The notes: generated by a model from the sequence alone, not told the origin. DNA of 64,000 nt from Pseudoclavibacter helvolus (GCF_014191305.1 NZ_JACHWJ010000001.1:620001-684000), one strand, 5' to 3'; shown: positions 25,006 through 34,243, counted from the stretch's first letter. Program-made: numbers and translations.

Positions 25006-25701
25006 ATGACCGAGTGGACGAAGCGGATCGCGGTGTTCGACCTCGAGACGACGGGCATCGACGTCGAGAATGACCGGATCGTCACGGCCTTCGTCGGCCT
25101 GATCGACGGCGAAGGCACCGTCGAGCGCGGAACGGACTGGCTCGCTGACCCTGGTATGCCCATCCCGGAGCGCGCCGCCGCGGTGCACGGCATCACGACG
25201 GAGATCGCGCAGGCCGAAGGTCGCCCAGCTCTGGAAGTCGTCACGGAGCTTCGTGCAGCCCTCGACTGGATAGCGAGGCACCGGGTTCCCCTGGTCATCT
25301 ACAACGCACCATACGACCTCACTCTGTTCGCTCGGGAGTGCGCGCGTCACGGCATCGAGCCGGTCGTGTTCACCGAGCAGGTCGTCGATCCTCTGGTCAT
25401 CGACCGCGCGCTCGACCGCTACCGAAAGGGAAAGCGGACGCTCACGGACACGTCGATTTTCTACGGCATCGAGCTCATCGACGCCCACTCCGCAGGTGAC
25501 GACGCCGTCGCGGCTGGTCAGCTCGCGCTTGCCCTCGCCGCGAAGTACCCGTCCGAGCTCGGCATCCCGCTGCCGGAGCTGCACACGAAGCAGATCACGT
25601 GGGCGGCAGATCAGGCTCGGGACTTCGAGGCCTACATGCGGGCGAACCGCGACCCAGACTTCACCGCCGACGGCGCGTGGCCCGTGCGCACGGCTCCCTG
25701 A
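25006..25701 (+). CDS. DEDDh 3'-5' exonuclease domain protein
   Basis: A 231-residue exonuclease of the DnaQ/RNase T superfamily. Exo I is AVFDLETTGID (Asp and Glu, residues 11-13), Exo II is VIYNAPYDLTLFA, and Exo III is DAHSAGDDAVAA (His and Asp), so all DEDDh metal ligands are present. Length and sequence match the stand-alone epsilon-like 3'-5' exonucleases of actinobacteria, which lack polymerase and often act in repair or RNA turnover. The start has GAGGAA six bases upstream. An in-frame extension to 24697 overlaps the opposite-strand hydrolase gene and is rejected. A large terminator follows. Confidence 0.89.
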   Translation: MTEWTKRIAVFDLETTGIDVENDRIVTAFVGLIDGEGTVERGTDWLADPGMPIPERAAAVHGITTEIAQAEGRPALEVVTELRAALDWIARHRVPLVIYNAPYDLTLFARECARHGIEPVVFTEQVVDPLVIDRALDRYRKGKRTLTDTSIFYGIELIDAHSAGDDAVAAGQLALALAAKYPSELGIPLPELHTKQITWAADQARDFEAYMRANRDPDFTADGAWPVRTAP

Positions 25702-25770
25702 GCCTCTGGCACGTCCGCACTGCGGCTCAAGTCGGCCGGTCGGCGGGACGCGCGGCAGTCGGCAGGAGAC

Positions 25771-25807
25771 GCGAAAGGGCGGCACCGAATCGGTGCCGCC
25801 CTTTCGC
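25771..25807. terminator. Bidirectional terminator between exonuclease and rpmE2
   Basis: A 17-bp perfect stem (GCGAAAGGGCGGCACCG pairing with 25791-25807) around a three-base loop, placed between two convergent genes. It has A-rich and T-rich sides. Confidence 0.93.
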
Positions 25808-25839
25808 GTGAGCAGGTGCTCGTCTGCGATGCAGAGAGA

Positions 25840-26100
25840 CTACTTGCTGCCGCCGCCGAACTTTGCGTAGCGGTTCTTGAACTTCTCGACACGACCGGCC
25901 GAGTCCATGATGCGCTGCTTGCCCGTGTAGAACGGGTGCGAAGCGCTGGAGATCTCCACGTCGATGACTGGGTACGTGTTGCCGTCTTCCCATTCGATCG
26001 TCTTGGCGCTCGAGACCGTGGAACGGGTGAGGAACTTCTCCCCCGATGCGAGGTCGTTGAACACCACCGTGTTGTAGGTGGGGTGGACGTCAGCCTTCAT
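25840..26100 (-). CDS. rpmE2: 50S ribosomal protein L31 type B
   Basis: An 86-residue L31 of the zinc-free type: [47 protein letters not shown] and the C-terminal [12 protein letters not shown]. None of the four zinc-binding cysteines of type A L31 is present. Type B L31 often replaces the zinc-containing form when zinc is scarce (Zur control in several actinobacteria), but no Zur box is obvious here, and it may be the only L31 in the genome. AGGAAC lies about six bases before the ATG. Confidence 0.95.
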   Translation of the reverse strand: MKADVHPTYNTVVFNDLASGEKFLTRSTVSSAKTIEWEDGNTYPVIDVEISSASHPFYTGKQRIMDSAGRVEKFKNRYAKFGGGSK

Positions 26101-26188
26101 AAGGGTTCCTTCAACGAGTTTGATGAGCAGAATCGGACCACGGGTCCTGAGCCAAAGAACAACTTTAGCAGATGAGGACGAGTGGGTG

Positions 26189-26974
26189 TCAGTTCGACGC
26201 GCGGGCGGCGTAACGGCCGTCCGCGTTCGTGACGTGCAGGGGAAGACCGAACGTAGTCTCGAGGTTCGCGCTCGTGAGCACTTCGGCAATGGGTCCAGCG
26301 GTGACGACCTTGCCCTCGCGCAGCAGCAGCACGTGGGTGATGCCCACTGGAATCTCTTCGACGTGGTGCGTGACCATGACGATGGCTGGCGCGTACACGC
26401 TCTGCGCGAAGCTGGAAAGCGCCGCGAGGAGGTTCTCCCGCGAACCGAGATCGAGGGACGCGCTCGGCTCGTCGAGCAGAAGCAGCTCGGGATCGGTCAT
26501 GATCGCCCGTGCGATGAGCGTGCGCTTCTGCTCGCCGTCGCTCAGGGTGCCGAAGTCGCGCTCGGCGAATTCGCCGAGGTTCCACTCTTCGAGCACCCGC
26601 TGCGCGCGCCGCTCGTCGATCTCCTCGTAGTCCTCGTTCCACCTGCCCGTGACGGCGTAGGAGGCGGTGAGTGCCACGTCGATGACTCGCTCGTCGCCCG
26701 GGATGCGGCGCGCCATGGCGCTGGACGCGACGCCGATGCGCGGGCGCAGCTCGAAGACGTTCGTGCGTCCGAGACGCTCGCCGAGCACGTCGACCTGCCC
26801 CGTTGTCGGGTGCTGGGTCGCAGAGGCCAGCGAGAGGAGCGTGGACTTGCCTGCCCCATTGGGGCCAAGCACCGCCCAGCGCTCCGACTCGTCGACGTTC
26901 CAGGTGACATGGTCGAGGATCGGACGACCGTTGCGAACGACTGTTGCGTCGTTGAATTCGAGAACCGTTGCCAT
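26189..26974 (-). CDS. ABC transporter ATP-binding protein
   Basis: A 261-residue ABC ATPase: Walker [13 protein letters not shown] (about residue 38), signature [15 protein letters not shown], Walker [16 protein letters not shown]-loop [10 protein letters not shown]. No permease gene is adjacent, so this may be an orphan ATPase of the ModF/PhnC-like soluble class (the [21 protein letters not shown] tail is typical of it), and the transport substrate is unknown. A minus-strand -10-like TAGGCT seven bases before the ATG and no ribosome binding site suggest leaderless translation. Confidence 0.88.
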   Translation of the reverse strand: MATVLEFNDATVVRNGRPILDHVTWNVDESERWAVLGPNGAGKSTLLSLASATQHPTTGQVDVLGERLGRTNVFELRPRIGVASSAMARRIPGDERVIDVALTASYAVTGRWNEDYEEIDERRAQRVLEEWNLGEFAERDFGTLSDGEQKRTLIARAIMTDPELLLLDEPSASLDLGSRENLLAALSSFAQSVYAPAIVMVTHHVEEIPVGITHVLLLREGKVVTAGPIAEVLTSANLETTFGLPLHVTNADGRYAARASN

Positions 26975-26981
26975 ATGCCTA

Positions 26982-26987
26982 AGCCTA
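26982..26987 (-). promoter_or_regulatory. Possible -10 box of the ABC ATPase gene (leaderless)
   Basis: Minus-strand TAGGCT is followed by seven bases and then the ATG. There is no Shine-Dalgarno sequence between, and no clear -35. Confidence 0.4.
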
Positions 26988-27024
26988 AACGCGGCTCACG
27001 TGCAGGCTTCGGCGGCGCACCGCG

Positions 27025-28209
27025 TCAGCCAACGAGCTGGTCGTAGATCGCGATGGTCTCGTCGCTGATGCGGCGCCACGTGAACTCGCGCTCGGCGCGT
27101 TCCCGTCCGGCCTTGCCGTAGCGTGCCGCCGTCTCGGGGTCGCTGACGACCTCCGTCAGGACTCTCGCGAGGTCGGCGACGAACTTGTCGGGGTCGACGG
27201 GCGTTCCCGTTCCGTCGGTGACCTGCTCGATGGGCACAAGCCGTCCCGTGACGCCGTCGTCGACGACCTCGGGGATGCCACCGGTCGCGGTGCCGACGAC
27301 GGCGGTGCCGCAAGCCATGGCCTCGAGGTTCACGATGCCGAGCGGCTCGTAGATCGACGGGCAGGCGAACACGGTGGATGCGGAGAGGGCCGTCATGATC
27401 TCTCGCTTGCTCAGGTGCCGTGCGAGCCAGACGACGCCATCGCGTTCGGTCTGGAGCTGCTCCACGAGGCCGGAGACCTCAGCTTCGATCTCCGGAGTGT
27501 CAGGAGCGCCGGCGCACAGGATGACCTGTACCTCTGGTGGGAGTTCCCGAACGGCGCGCAGGAAGTACGGCAACCCCTTCTGTCGAGTGATTCGGCCGAC
27601 GAACACAACAGCCGGACGATCGGGATCGATGCCGAGCTCGCGCGCCGCGTCGGGATCTTCCACTCGCTGCCAGGTGTCGAGGTCGATGCCGTTGTAGACC
27701 ACTTCGACCTTCTCCGGGTCGAGGTTCGGGTATGCGCGGAGAATGTCGGCTCGCATCCCGTGGCTCACCGCGATGATGCGGTCCGCGTGTTCGTACGAGA
27801 CCTGCTCGATCCAACTTGACAGGCGGTATCCGCCGCCGAGCTGTTCGGCTTTCCATGGACGCAGCGGTTCGAGGCTGTGCGCGGTGATGACGTGCGGGAT
27901 GCCGTGCAGGAGCTTCGCCACATGGCCTGCGGCGTTTGCGTACCACGTGTGCGAGTGCACGAGATCGGCGCCCTCGATGTCGTTCGCGATCTCGAGGTCG
28001 GTGCCGAGGAAGCCGAGCGCGGGGTTCGCGGAACGCAGCGCCGGTGGCGTCGTGTAGGCGTACGTCTGCTGCTCGTCACGGGCCTCGCCGAAGCAGCGGA
28101 CGTTGACATCGATGTCGCGCCTCATCGCCTTGACGAGCTCGGTGACGTGGACTCCTGCCCCGCCGTAGACGGCCGGTGGATACTCGCGTGTTACCAGATC
28201 TACTCTCAC
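27025..28209 (-). CDS. glgA: Actinobacterial GlgA/GlgM-type glycogen synthase
   Basis: A 394-residue GT4 enzyme of the actinobacterial glycogen synthase group: TREYPPAVYGGAGVHVTELV, HSHTWYANAAGHVAK, VVYNGIDLDTW, VFVGRITRQKGLPYFL and CPSIYEPLGIVNLEAMACGTAVV with the E-x7-E acid residues. The orthologue in mycobacteria was shown to make maltose-1-phosphate from ADP-glucose and glucose-1-phosphate (GlgM), feeding the GlgE pathway, so the historic name may mislead. It is transcribed divergently from glgC, with 47 bases between starts, so the two steps (ADP-glucose supply and use) are likely co-regulated. The start is a GTG. Confidence 0.92.
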   Translation of the reverse strand: MRVDLVTREYPPAVYGGAGVHVTELVKAMRRDIDVNVRCFGEARDEQQTYAYTTPPALRSANPALGFLGTDLEIANDIEGADLVHSHTWYANAAGHVAKLLHGIPHVITAHSLEPLRPWKAEQLGGGYRLSSWIEQVSYEHADRIIAVSHGMRADILRAYPNLDPEKVEVVYNGIDLDTWQRVEDPDAARELGIDPDRPAVVFVGRITRQKGLPYFLRAVRELPPEVQVILCAGAPDTPEIEAEVSGLVEQLQTERDGVVWLARHLSKREIMTALSASTVFACPSIYEPLGIVNLEAMACGTAVVGTATGGIPEVVDDGVTGRLVPIEQVTDGTGTPVDPDKFVADLARVLTEVVSDPETAARYGKAGRERAEREFTWRRISDETIAIYDQLVG

Positions 28210-28244
28210 GGGCTACACGGTAGTACAGCGGGGCTGTGAACCCC

Positions 28245-28250
28245 TAAGCT
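28245..28250 (+). promoter_or_regulatory. Possible -10 box of glgC (leaderless)
   Basis: TAAGCT is six bases before the glgC ATG. No ribosome binding site lies between, and no good -35 is seen in the 47-base glgA/glgC gap. Confidence 0.4.
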
Positions 28251-28256
28251 TGAGTC

Positions 28257-29498
28257 ATGTCACAGGCAAAGGTGTTCGGCATCGTTCTCGCTGGCGGTGA
28301 GGGGAAGCGGCTCATGCCGCTCACTGCAGACCGGGCAAAGCCCGCTGTGCCCTTCGCAGGCCAGTATCGACTCATTGACTTCGCGCTCTCGAACCTGGTG
28401 AATTCCGGGCTTCACAAGATCGTCGTCCTGACGCAGTACAAGTCCCATTCGCTGGACAGACACGTGTCGCACACGTGGCGCCTCCCTGCGATGCTCAACT
28501 CCTACGTCGCCTCCGTGCCGGCGCAGCAGCGGCTCGGCAAGCGCTGGTTCTCCGGTTCTGCCGACGCCATCAGGCAGAGCCTGAACCTCATCAACGATGA
28601 GTCGCCAGACATCGTCGTCGTGGTCGGCGCAGACCACGTCTACCGCATGGACTTCTCGCAGATGATCGACGCGCACATCGCGTCAGGGCGCAGCGCGACG
28701 GTCGCCGCAATCCGGCAGCCGATCTCCCTCTCCGACCAGTTCGGTGTCATCGACGTCGACCCGGACGACCGCACGCTCATCCGCGAGTTCCTCGAGAAGC
28801 CGGAGGACGCGCAGGGACTCCCCGACAGCCCAGGCGAGATCCTCGCTTCAATGGGCAACTACGTCTTCACGGCAGACAAGCTCGTCGAGGCTGTCATCCG
28901 CGACTCCACGCTCGAGGATTCGAAGCACGACATGGGCGGTGACATCATCCCGAGCTTCGTCGCTCAGGGTGACTGCGGCGTCTACGACCTCAAGGACAAC
29001 GTCGTTCCCGGATCCACCGAGCGCGACCGCGACTACTGGCGCGACGTCGGCACGATCGACTCGTTCTACGACGCGCACATTGACCTCATCTCCACGCTGC
29101 CGATCTTCAACCTGTACAACGAGAAGTGGCCGATCTTCGCGCAGCAGCTGAACTCGCCACCCGCGAAGTTCGTCCGCGACAGCCGTGGCTCGACGGGAAC
29201 CATGATCGACTCGATCATCTCGCTCGGCTCGGTCATCTCGGGTGCGCACATCGAGCGAAGCGTGCTCGGGCCGTGGGACAAGGTCGAGTCTGGGGCCGCA
29301 GTCGTCGACTCCATCCTCTTCGACCGAGTGAACGTGCAGGCAGGTGCCGTGGTGCGGCGCGCGATCCTGGACAAGAACGTCATCGTCAAGGAAGGCGCCT
29401 CTGTCGGCGTCGACCGTGAGCACGACCTTCGCCGCGGGTTCACGGTCACCGATTCTGGCCTCACGGTCGTGGAGAAGTTCGGGATCGTCGAGCCGTGA
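28257..29498 (+). CDS. glgC: Glucose-1-phosphate adenylyltransferase GlgC
   Basis: A 413-residue ADP-glucose pyrophosphorylase: nucleotide-binding [20 protein letters not shown] (residues 11-30), [24 protein letters not shown] (catalytic Asp), [13 protein letters not shown], and a C-terminal left-handed beta-helix with hexapeptide-like repeats ([34 protein letters not shown]). It makes ADP-glucose from ATP and glucose-1-phosphate for glycogen and GlgE-pathway glucan. The stop overlaps the serB start (GTGA). Confidence 0.97.
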   Translation: MSQAKVFGIVLAGGEGKRLMPLTADRAKPAVPFAGQYRLIDFALSNLVNSGLHKIVVLTQYKSHSLDRHVSHTWRLPAMLNSYVASVPAQQRLGKRWFSGSADAIRQSLNLINDESPDIVVVVGADHVYRMDFSQMIDAHIASGRSATVAAIRQPISLSDQFGVIDVDPDDRTLIREFLEKPEDAQGLPDSPGEILASMGNYVFTADKLVEAVIRDSTLEDSKHDMGGDIIPSFVAQGDCGVYDLKDNVVPGSTERDRDYWRDVGTIDSFYDAHIDLISTLPIFNLYNEKWPIFAQQLNSPPAKFVRDSRGSTGTMIDSIISLGSVISGAHIERSVLGPWDKVESGAAVVDSILFDRVNVQAGAVVRRAILDKNVIVKEGASVGVDREHDLRRGFTVTDSGLTVVEKFGIVEP

Positions 29499-30154
29499 CG
29501 TCGGGCACGGCCGCTCGCGCCCCGTTCCTGGTGCTCCTCGACGTGGACTCGACCCTGATCGAGGACGAGGTCATCGAGCTGATCGCCGACTACGCCGGTG
29601 TGACCGCAGAGGTGACCGAGGTCACCGAGCGGGCCATGGCTGGCGAACTCGATTTCGAGGAGAGCCTGCGTCATCGCGTGGCGTTGCTCGAGGGCGTCTC
29701 CGCGGCTGACGTCGCGTCGGTCGTCGATCGGGTCGTCGTCACCGAGGGCGTACCAGAGCTCGTTGCCGGCGTACACGATGCCGGGGGGTACATCGCAGCC
29801 GTGTCGGGCGGGTTCCACGAAATCCTCGATGAGCTCGCCGACAGGCTCGGGCTCGATCGGTGGCGCGCCAATCGGTTCGAGATCTCCGACGGAAAGCTCA
29901 CAGGTCGGGTCTCCGGTCCCATCATCGGCCGTGAGGCGAAGCGCGAGACGCTGCTCGAATGGGCGGAAGAACTCGGTGTCGACCCATCGCGCACGGTCGC
30001 GATCGGCGACGGGGCCAACGACCTCGGGATGATGTCGGCCGCAGGACTCTCGGTTGCGTTCGACGCGAAGCCCGTGGTGCGCGAGCAAGCTCATGTGAGT
30101 CTCCCTGACCGTGACATGCGGCAAGTGCTGCACGTGCTCGGTCTGGCAGGCTGA
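29495..30154 (+). CDS. serB: Phosphoserine phosphatase SerB
   Basis: A 219-residue HAD phosphatase of the SerB type: motif [17 protein letters not shown] (nucleophile Asp), motif [10 protein letters not shown], lysine in [12 protein letters not shown], motif [15 protein letters not shown], and the tail [14 protein letters not shown]. It releases serine from phosphoserine in the last step of serine synthesis. It lacks the N-terminal ACT domain found in longer mycobacterial SerB2. The GTG start overlaps the glgC stop, so expression is tied to glgC, an odd metabolic pairing that recurs in this family of bacteria. A terminator follows. Confidence 0.93.
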   Translation: MTSGTAARAPFLVLLDVDSTLIEDEVIELIADYAGVTAEVTEVTERAMAGELDFEESLRHRVALLEGVSAADVASVVDRVVVTEGVPELVAGVHDAGGYIAAVSGGFHEILDELADRLGLDRWRANRFEISDGKLTGRVSGPIIGREAKRETLLEWAEELGVDPSRTVAIGDGANDLGMMSAAGLSVAFDAKPVVREQAHVSLPDRDMRQVLHVLGLAG

Positions 30155-30170
30155 AGCAAGAACGACAGGA

Positions 30171-30208
30171 GAAGGGCCGCGCGGATGCGCGCATCCGGTC
30201 GGCCCTTC
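30171..30208. terminator. Bidirectional terminator between serB and fabG
   Basis: A 9-bp outer stem (GAAGGGCCG with CGGCCCTTC) encloses a second GC-rich hairpin. It is placed between the convergent serB and fabG stops. Confidence 0.85.
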
Positions 30209-30236
30209 GTCTGTGCTCTCGGCGAGACGCCGCTCG

Positions 30237-30947
30237 CTAGTGCCCCATGCCGAGCCCGCCGTCGACCGGAATGACGGCACCTGAGATGTACCCCGCGTCG
30301 TCGCTCGCGAGCCAAGCTGCCGTCTTCGCGATCTCGCCGACGCTGCCGTAGCGCGCGGCCGGAATCTGCGAGAGGTATTCCTTCTTCGTCTCCTCGGGGA
30401 GCACGGCGGTCATCTCTGTCTCGATGAACCCGGGGGCGATGACGTTGGCCGTGATGCCGCGCGAACCGAGTTCACGGGTCAGTGAACGCGCCATGCCGAC
30501 GAGGCCCGCCTTCGCGGAGGAGTAATTGATCTGGCCCGGTGAGCCGAAGAGCCCCACGACGCTCGAGATGAAGATGACGCGACCGAAGCGTGCCTTGAGC
30601 ATGCCCTTCGACGAGCGCTTCAGTACGCGGAAGACGCCGGTGAGGTTGGTGTCGATGACCTGCTGGAAGTCATCCTCGGACATGCGGAGGAGCAGGTTGT
30701 CCTTCGTGATGCCGGCGTTGGCGATGAGCACCTCGACGGCGCCGAACTCCTGCTCGACCGCCTTGAAGGCAGCGTCGACGCTAGCCGAGTCAGTGACGTC
30801 GGCCTGCACGGTGAGGGAGCCCTCCGGCCCGCCCTCCCCCGAGCGCGAGGTCACCGCGACGCGGTGCCCCAGGCTGACGAAGTGTGCGGCGATGGCGAAG
30901 CCGATGCCGCGGTTTCCTCCCGTGACGAGGACGGTTCTTTGGGTCAT
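30237..30947 (-). CDS. fabG: 3-oxoacyl-ACP reductase FabG (SDR family)
   Basis: A 236-residue short-chain dehydrogenase: NADP-binding VTGGNRGIGFAIA (residues 7-19), NAG in LIANAGITKDN, the catalytic Ser-Tyr-Lys set (FISSVVGLFGSPGQINYSSAK), and PGFIETEMTAVLPE. The GSPGQINYSSAKAGLVGMAR block is typical of FabG/MabA, so it most likely reduces 3-oxoacyl-ACP in fatty-acid synthesis. GGGAGC lies before the ATG. No FAS genes are beside it, so another SDR substrate is possible. Confidence 0.87.
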   Translation of the reverse strand: MTQRTVLVTGGNRGIGFAIAAHFVSLGHRVAVTSRSGEGGPEGSLTVQADVTDSASVDAAFKAVEQEFGAVEVLIANAGITKDNLLLRMSEDDFQQVIDTNLTGVFRVLKRSSKGMLKARFGRVIFISSVVGLFGSPGQINYSSAKAGLVGMARSLTRELGSRGITANVIAPGFIETEMTAVLPEETKKEYLSQIPAARYGSVGEIAKTAAWLASDDAGYISGAVIPVDGGLGMGH

Positions 30948-31027
30948 GCTGCTCCCTTGAGACGGTTCGCTCCAGTCTAGGGGCGAGGAGTAAGCTGATC
31001 AGATCGCCGAGAGGAGCACCTGCCACC

Positions 31028-31303
31028 GTGCGATCAACTACAACGAACGTCACCTCCATGGCGGTCAGCGAGTACGACGAGCGCGCCGCCCGCATGAAGA
31101 AGTACACCATCATGATGCTCATCAGGGTGGCCTGCTTCGTCGCGCTCATCTGGGTGCGGGGACCTTGGATGTTCGTCTTCGCAGCCGGTGCCATCTTCCT
31201 GCCCTACTTCGCCGTCGTCATCGCCAACGCCGCGACTCAGCGCCGCACGCGCAAGGTCGAGCGGCCCAACTTCCTGCAGCGCCGAGGTAAGCCGGATGCG
31301 TGA
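31028..31303 (+). CDS. DUF3099 small membrane protein
   Basis: A 91-residue protein with DUF3099 features: a charged head (YDERAARMKKYTIMMLIRVACF) and two closely spaced hydrophobic segments (about residues 28-46 and 50-68: VACFVALIWV, MFVFAAGAIFLPYFAVVIAN) followed by a basic tail. It is a two-helix inner-membrane protein of unknown function, common in actinobacteria. The start GTG at 31028 has GAGGAG about 11 bases upstream; an ATG at 31058 is the alternative. It overlaps the next small gene by eight bases and begins a SURF1-containing run. Confidence 0.8.
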   Translation: MRSTTTNVTSMAVSEYDERAARMKKYTIMMLIRVACFVALIWVRGPWMFVFAAGAIFLPYFAVVIANAATQRRTRKVERPNFLQRRGKPDA

Positions 31304-31574
31304 CGGATTCGACCTGCTCGGCGCGCTGCAGAGCGGCGGCCTTGGCGCCGTCGAGGCAGAGCCGCGCTGCTCGCGCGCGGCGTGCGGCGCTGACGCGACG
31401 ACTCGACTCGTGTGGCGGAACCCTCGCATCCACGACGAGTCGCGTCGCAAGGTCTGGCTCGCGTGCGACGAGCACGCTGGCTACTTGGAGGGGTTCCTCC
31501 GCCAGCGTGACTTCCCGGTAGCGGCCTCCCCGATTTCGGCTGGCCCTCTCGATGACGTGGACGGGCACGCGTGA
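31296..31574 (+). CDS. Small Cys/His-rich conserved hypothetical protein
   Basis: A 92-residue protein not assigned to a named family. It contains CSRAACGADATTRLVWRNP and VWLACDEHAGYLEGFLRQRD, so three cysteines and a His follow the spacing of a small zinc-binding knuckle (C-x4-C ... C-x2-H). It overlaps the DUF3099 gene upstream by eight bases and the SURF1 gene downstream by four (GTGA), so it is translationally linked to both. The context suggests a role near the membrane or in cytochrome oxidase assembly, but that is inference only. Confidence 0.72.
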   Translation: MRDGFDLLGALQSGGLGAVEAEPRCSRAACGADATTRLVWRNPRIHDESRRKVWLACDEHAGYLEGFLRQRDFPVAASPISAGPLDDVDGHA

Positions 31575-32425
31575 GCGGCGAGCGTCGCTGGCGTTTCGCA
31601 TTCTCGAAGCGCTGGCTCGGCTACCTCGGGCTGCTCATCGTGTTCGCCATAGCGTGCGGCTTCCTGAGCCACTGGCAGTTCGAGCGTCGCGACGAGCGCG
31701 TCTCCGAGAACGCTCGCATCACGGGCAACTTCGACCGTGAACCCGTGCCGCTCGAGGACGAGCTCGCCGCACTCGACGACTTCACGATCAATCAGGAGTG
31801 GACGCCCGTGTTGATGGAGGGCAGGTACCTCACTGACGAGCAGCTGCTCGCGAGGTCACGCCCGCACAACGGCCTCCCCGGCTTCGAGATCCTGACGCCG
31901 TTCGAGACCGAGGACGGCCGCGTGTTCATCGTGAACCGCGGCTGGATCCCGACGGGCGACGCGCAGGACTCCCCCGATCACGTGCCAGCGGCCCCTGCAG
32001 GGGACGTCACGGTCGTGGCGCGCCTCAAGCCTGGCGAGCCGGAGATCCCAGGCCGCAGCGCCCCCGCCGGTCAGATCGCGACCATCCACCTGCCGCAGTT
32101 CGCGGATGAGCTCGGCACCGACCGCGTCTACACGGGCGCCTACGGCCTGCTGTCCGCCGAGCGCCCAGCGACGGAGACCGGCGCGCTCACGGCCAAGCCC
32201 GCGCTGACGGAGGGCAACCACCTCTCCTACGCGTTCCAGTGGATCATCTTCGCGATCATCGCGCTGCTCGGCCTCATCTTCGGACTGCGCGCCGAGTACC
32301 GCGACCGCAACCCCGATGATCCCAAGGTCCGCCAGGCCATTGCCCGCGAACGTGAGCGAGCCGGGAAGCGTCGGAAGACTGACGCCGAGATCGAGGACGA
32401 GCTCCTCGACCGCGCTGGCGGCTGA
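31571..32425 (+). CDS. SURF1-family cytochrome oxidase assembly protein
   Basis: A 284-residue SURF1 protein: an N-terminal transmembrane helix (YLGLLIVFAIACGFLSHWQF, about residues 17-36), an extracellular domain with TPVLMEGRYLTDEQLLARSR-like WTPVLMEGRYL, GFEILTPFETEDGRVFIVNRGWIP, and a C-terminal transmembrane helix (YAFQWIIFAIIALLGLIFGLR). It helps haem a insertion into subunit I of cytochrome aa3 oxidase, consistent with COX15 and ctaB elsewhere in the window. The start GTG overlaps the small upstream gene by four bases. Confidence 0.93.
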   Translation: MSGERRWRFAFSKRWLGYLGLLIVFAIACGFLSHWQFERRDERVSENARITGNFDREPVPLEDELAALDDFTINQEWTPVLMEGRYLTDEQLLARSRPHNGLPGFEILTPFETEDGRVFIVNRGWIPTGDAQDSPDHVPAAPAGDVTVVARLKPGEPEIPGRSAPAGQIATIHLPQFADELGTDRVYTGAYGLLSAERPATETGALTAKPALTEGNHLSYAFQWIIFAIIALLGLIFGLRAEYRDRNPDDPKVRQAIARERERAGKRRKTDAEIEDELLDRAGG

Positions 32426-32450
32426 ACCGGCGCGGGCAACCGCGCATACA

Positions 32451-32487
32451 GCGAAGCGCATGCCCCGAGTGGGAGCATGCGCTTCGT
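32451..32487. terminator. Hairpin between SURF1 and ABC-F genes
   Basis: An 11-bp perfect stem (GAAGCGCATGC pairing with GCATGCGCTTC) lies between two convergent genes. The loop contains CCCGAGTGGG, which can pair further. Confidence 0.8.
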
Positions 32488-32517
32488 GCTGCGGCGCGGA
32501 GCCGTGGCAGGTACCGG

Positions 32518-34116
32518 CTAGTTCATCGTGATGAGGTCGAAGTAGTCGGGCGTCCAGTGGTCTTCGACGCCGTCCGGCATGATGAGCACACGTTCGGGGT
32601 TGAGCGCCGCAACGGCGCCCTCGTCGTGGCTGACCAGCACGACAGAGCCCTCGTAGTGAGCGAGGGCGTCGAGGATCTGCTCTCGGCTGAGCGGGTCCAG
32701 GTTGTTCGTGGGCTCGTCGAGGAGGAGCACGTTGGCACTGGATACGACGAGCATCGCCAGCGCGAGCCTGGTCTTCTCCCCTCCGGACAGGACGCCCGCG
32801 GGCTTGTGCACGTCGTCTCCCGAGAACAGGAACGAGCCGAGCACCTTGCGCGCCTCGGTCTCCGTGAGATGGCTTGAGACGCTCACCATGTTCTGCAGCA
32901 CGCTGCGGGCGACGTCGAGCGTCTCGTGTTCCTGGGCGTAGTAGCCAATCTTGAGGCCGTGCCCTGGCTCGAGCGCACCCGTGTCTGGCTCGTCGACGCC
33001 GGCGAGCATCCGCAGGAGCGTCGTCTTTCCCGCTCCGTTGAGGCCGAGGATGACGACGCGCGATCCGCGGTCGATGGCGAGATCGACGGCGGTGAAGATC
33101 TCGAGCGAGCCGTACGACTTCGAGAGGTTGGAGGCGCGCAGCGGCGTCTTGCCGCACGCGGCGGGCGTCGGGAAGCGGAGCTTTGCGACGCGGTCTGCGA
33201 CGCGAACCTCCTCGAGCCCAGAGAGCATCTTTTCGGCGCGTCGGGCCATCTGGTGCGCCGCGGTGGCCTTCGTTGCCTTGGCGCCGAACTTGGCGGCCTG
33301 CTGCTGGAGCACTGTCGCCTTCTTCTCGATGTTCGCGCGCTCTTTCTTGCGGCGCTCCTGGTCGGCCTCCCGCTGGCGCAGGTAGTGCTTCCAGCCCATG
33401 TTGTAGACGTCGATGACCTGCCGGTTGGCGTCGAGGTAGAACACGCGGTTGACGGTGTCCCCCACGAGCTCGACGTCGTGGGAGATCACGATGAGCCCGC
33501 CCGAGTAGCCCTTGAGGAACTCGCGAAGCCAGATCACCGAGTCGATGTCGAGGTGGTTCGTGGGCTCGTCGAGGAGCATCGTCTCAGCGCCGGAGAACAG
33601 GATGCGCGCGAGTTCGATGCGTCGACGCTGTCCACCGGAGAGTGTCTGCAGTTCCTGGTCGAGGATGCGGTCAGGCAGCTTCAGGTTGCTGGCGATCGCG
33701 GCGGCCTCGGCTTCGGCAGCGTAGCCGCCGAGCGCGAGGAAGCGATCGTCGAGGCGCGAGTACTTCTTCATCGCGGCTTCCTGCTCGGCGGGGCTGCCTT
33801 CCGCCATGGCCACCGTTGCCTCGTCGATGCCGAGACGGAGCTCTCCGAGCCCTCTGGCGTCAAGGATGCGCGTGCGAGCCGTCTGCGTCGGGTCGCCGCT
33901 GCGCGGGTCCTGCGGCAGGTAGCCGATCTCTCCACGCCGCTCGATCTTGCCAGCGGTCGGCAAGGTGTCCCCCGCCAGGATCTTGGTCAGCGTCGTCTTA
34001 CCGGCACCGTTTCGGCCAACGAGGCCGATCTTGTCGCCAGCGGCAACACGAAAGTCGACTCCCGACATGAGGGTGCGGGCACCCATGGTGATTTCGAGGT
34101 CATGTACGGCGAGCAA
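32518..34116 (-). CDS. ABC-F family ATPase
   Basis: A 532-residue protein with two ABC domains and no membrane part. The first has Walker A GRNGAGKTTLTK (about residue 35), signature LSGGQRRRIELARIL and LLDEPTNHLD. The second has GLNGAGKTTLLR, LSGGEKTRLALAML and LLDEPTNNLD. The linker (residues about 245-310) is basic and coiled. ABC-F proteins bind the ribosomal E site and either regulate translation or protect it from antibiotics. Housekeeping members resemble this one (LSGGQRRRIELARIL with tandem domains), so a resistance role is not suggested. The stop lies beyond a hairpin shared with SURF1. Confidence 0.93.
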   Translation of the reverse strand: MLAVHDLEITMGARTLMSGVDFRVAAGDKIGLVGRNGAGKTTLTKILAGDTLPTAGKIERRGEIGYLPQDPRSGDPTQTARTRILDARGLGELRLGIDEATVAMAEGSPAEQEAAMKKYSRLDDRFLALGGYAAEAEAAAIASNLKLPDRILDQELQTLSGGQRRRIELARILFSGAETMLLDEPTNHLDIDSVIWLREFLKGYSGGLIVISHDVELVGDTVNRVFYLDANRQVIDVYNMGWKHYLRQREADQERRKKERANIEKKATVLQQQAAKFGAKATKATAAHQMARRAEKMLSGLEEVRVADRVAKLRFPTPAACGKTPLRASNLSKSYGSLEIFTAVDLAIDRGSRVVILGLNGAGKTTLLRMLAGVDEPDTGALEPGHGLKIGYYAQEHETLDVARSVLQNMVSVSSHLTETEARKVLGSFLFSGDDVHKPAGVLSGGEKTRLALAMLVVSSANVLLLDEPTNNLDPLSREQILDALAHYEGSVVLVSHDEGAVAALNPERVLIMPDGVEDHWTPDYFDLITMN

Positions 34117-34243
34117 GAAGTGAGTCCATTCGGTGGGGTGCGGGAGAGTTCTGTGGTGAGGAGCCGAGGACGATCGGGTCTGGCCTCGGAAGCAACCGGG
34201 GCTGCCCCGGAACCGACAACCTCCCTAGTCTAGACGAGACGCG

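Noticed and set aside
25840-26188. Zur box upstream of rpmE2
   Set aside because: No convincing inverted repeat matching an actinobacterial Zur site was seen in the 88 bases before the gene.
32518-34116. ABC-F protein as an antibiotic resistance gene
   Set aside because: The sequence resembles housekeeping ABC-F members, the linker is not specially extended, and there is no antibiotic gene or mobile element nearby.
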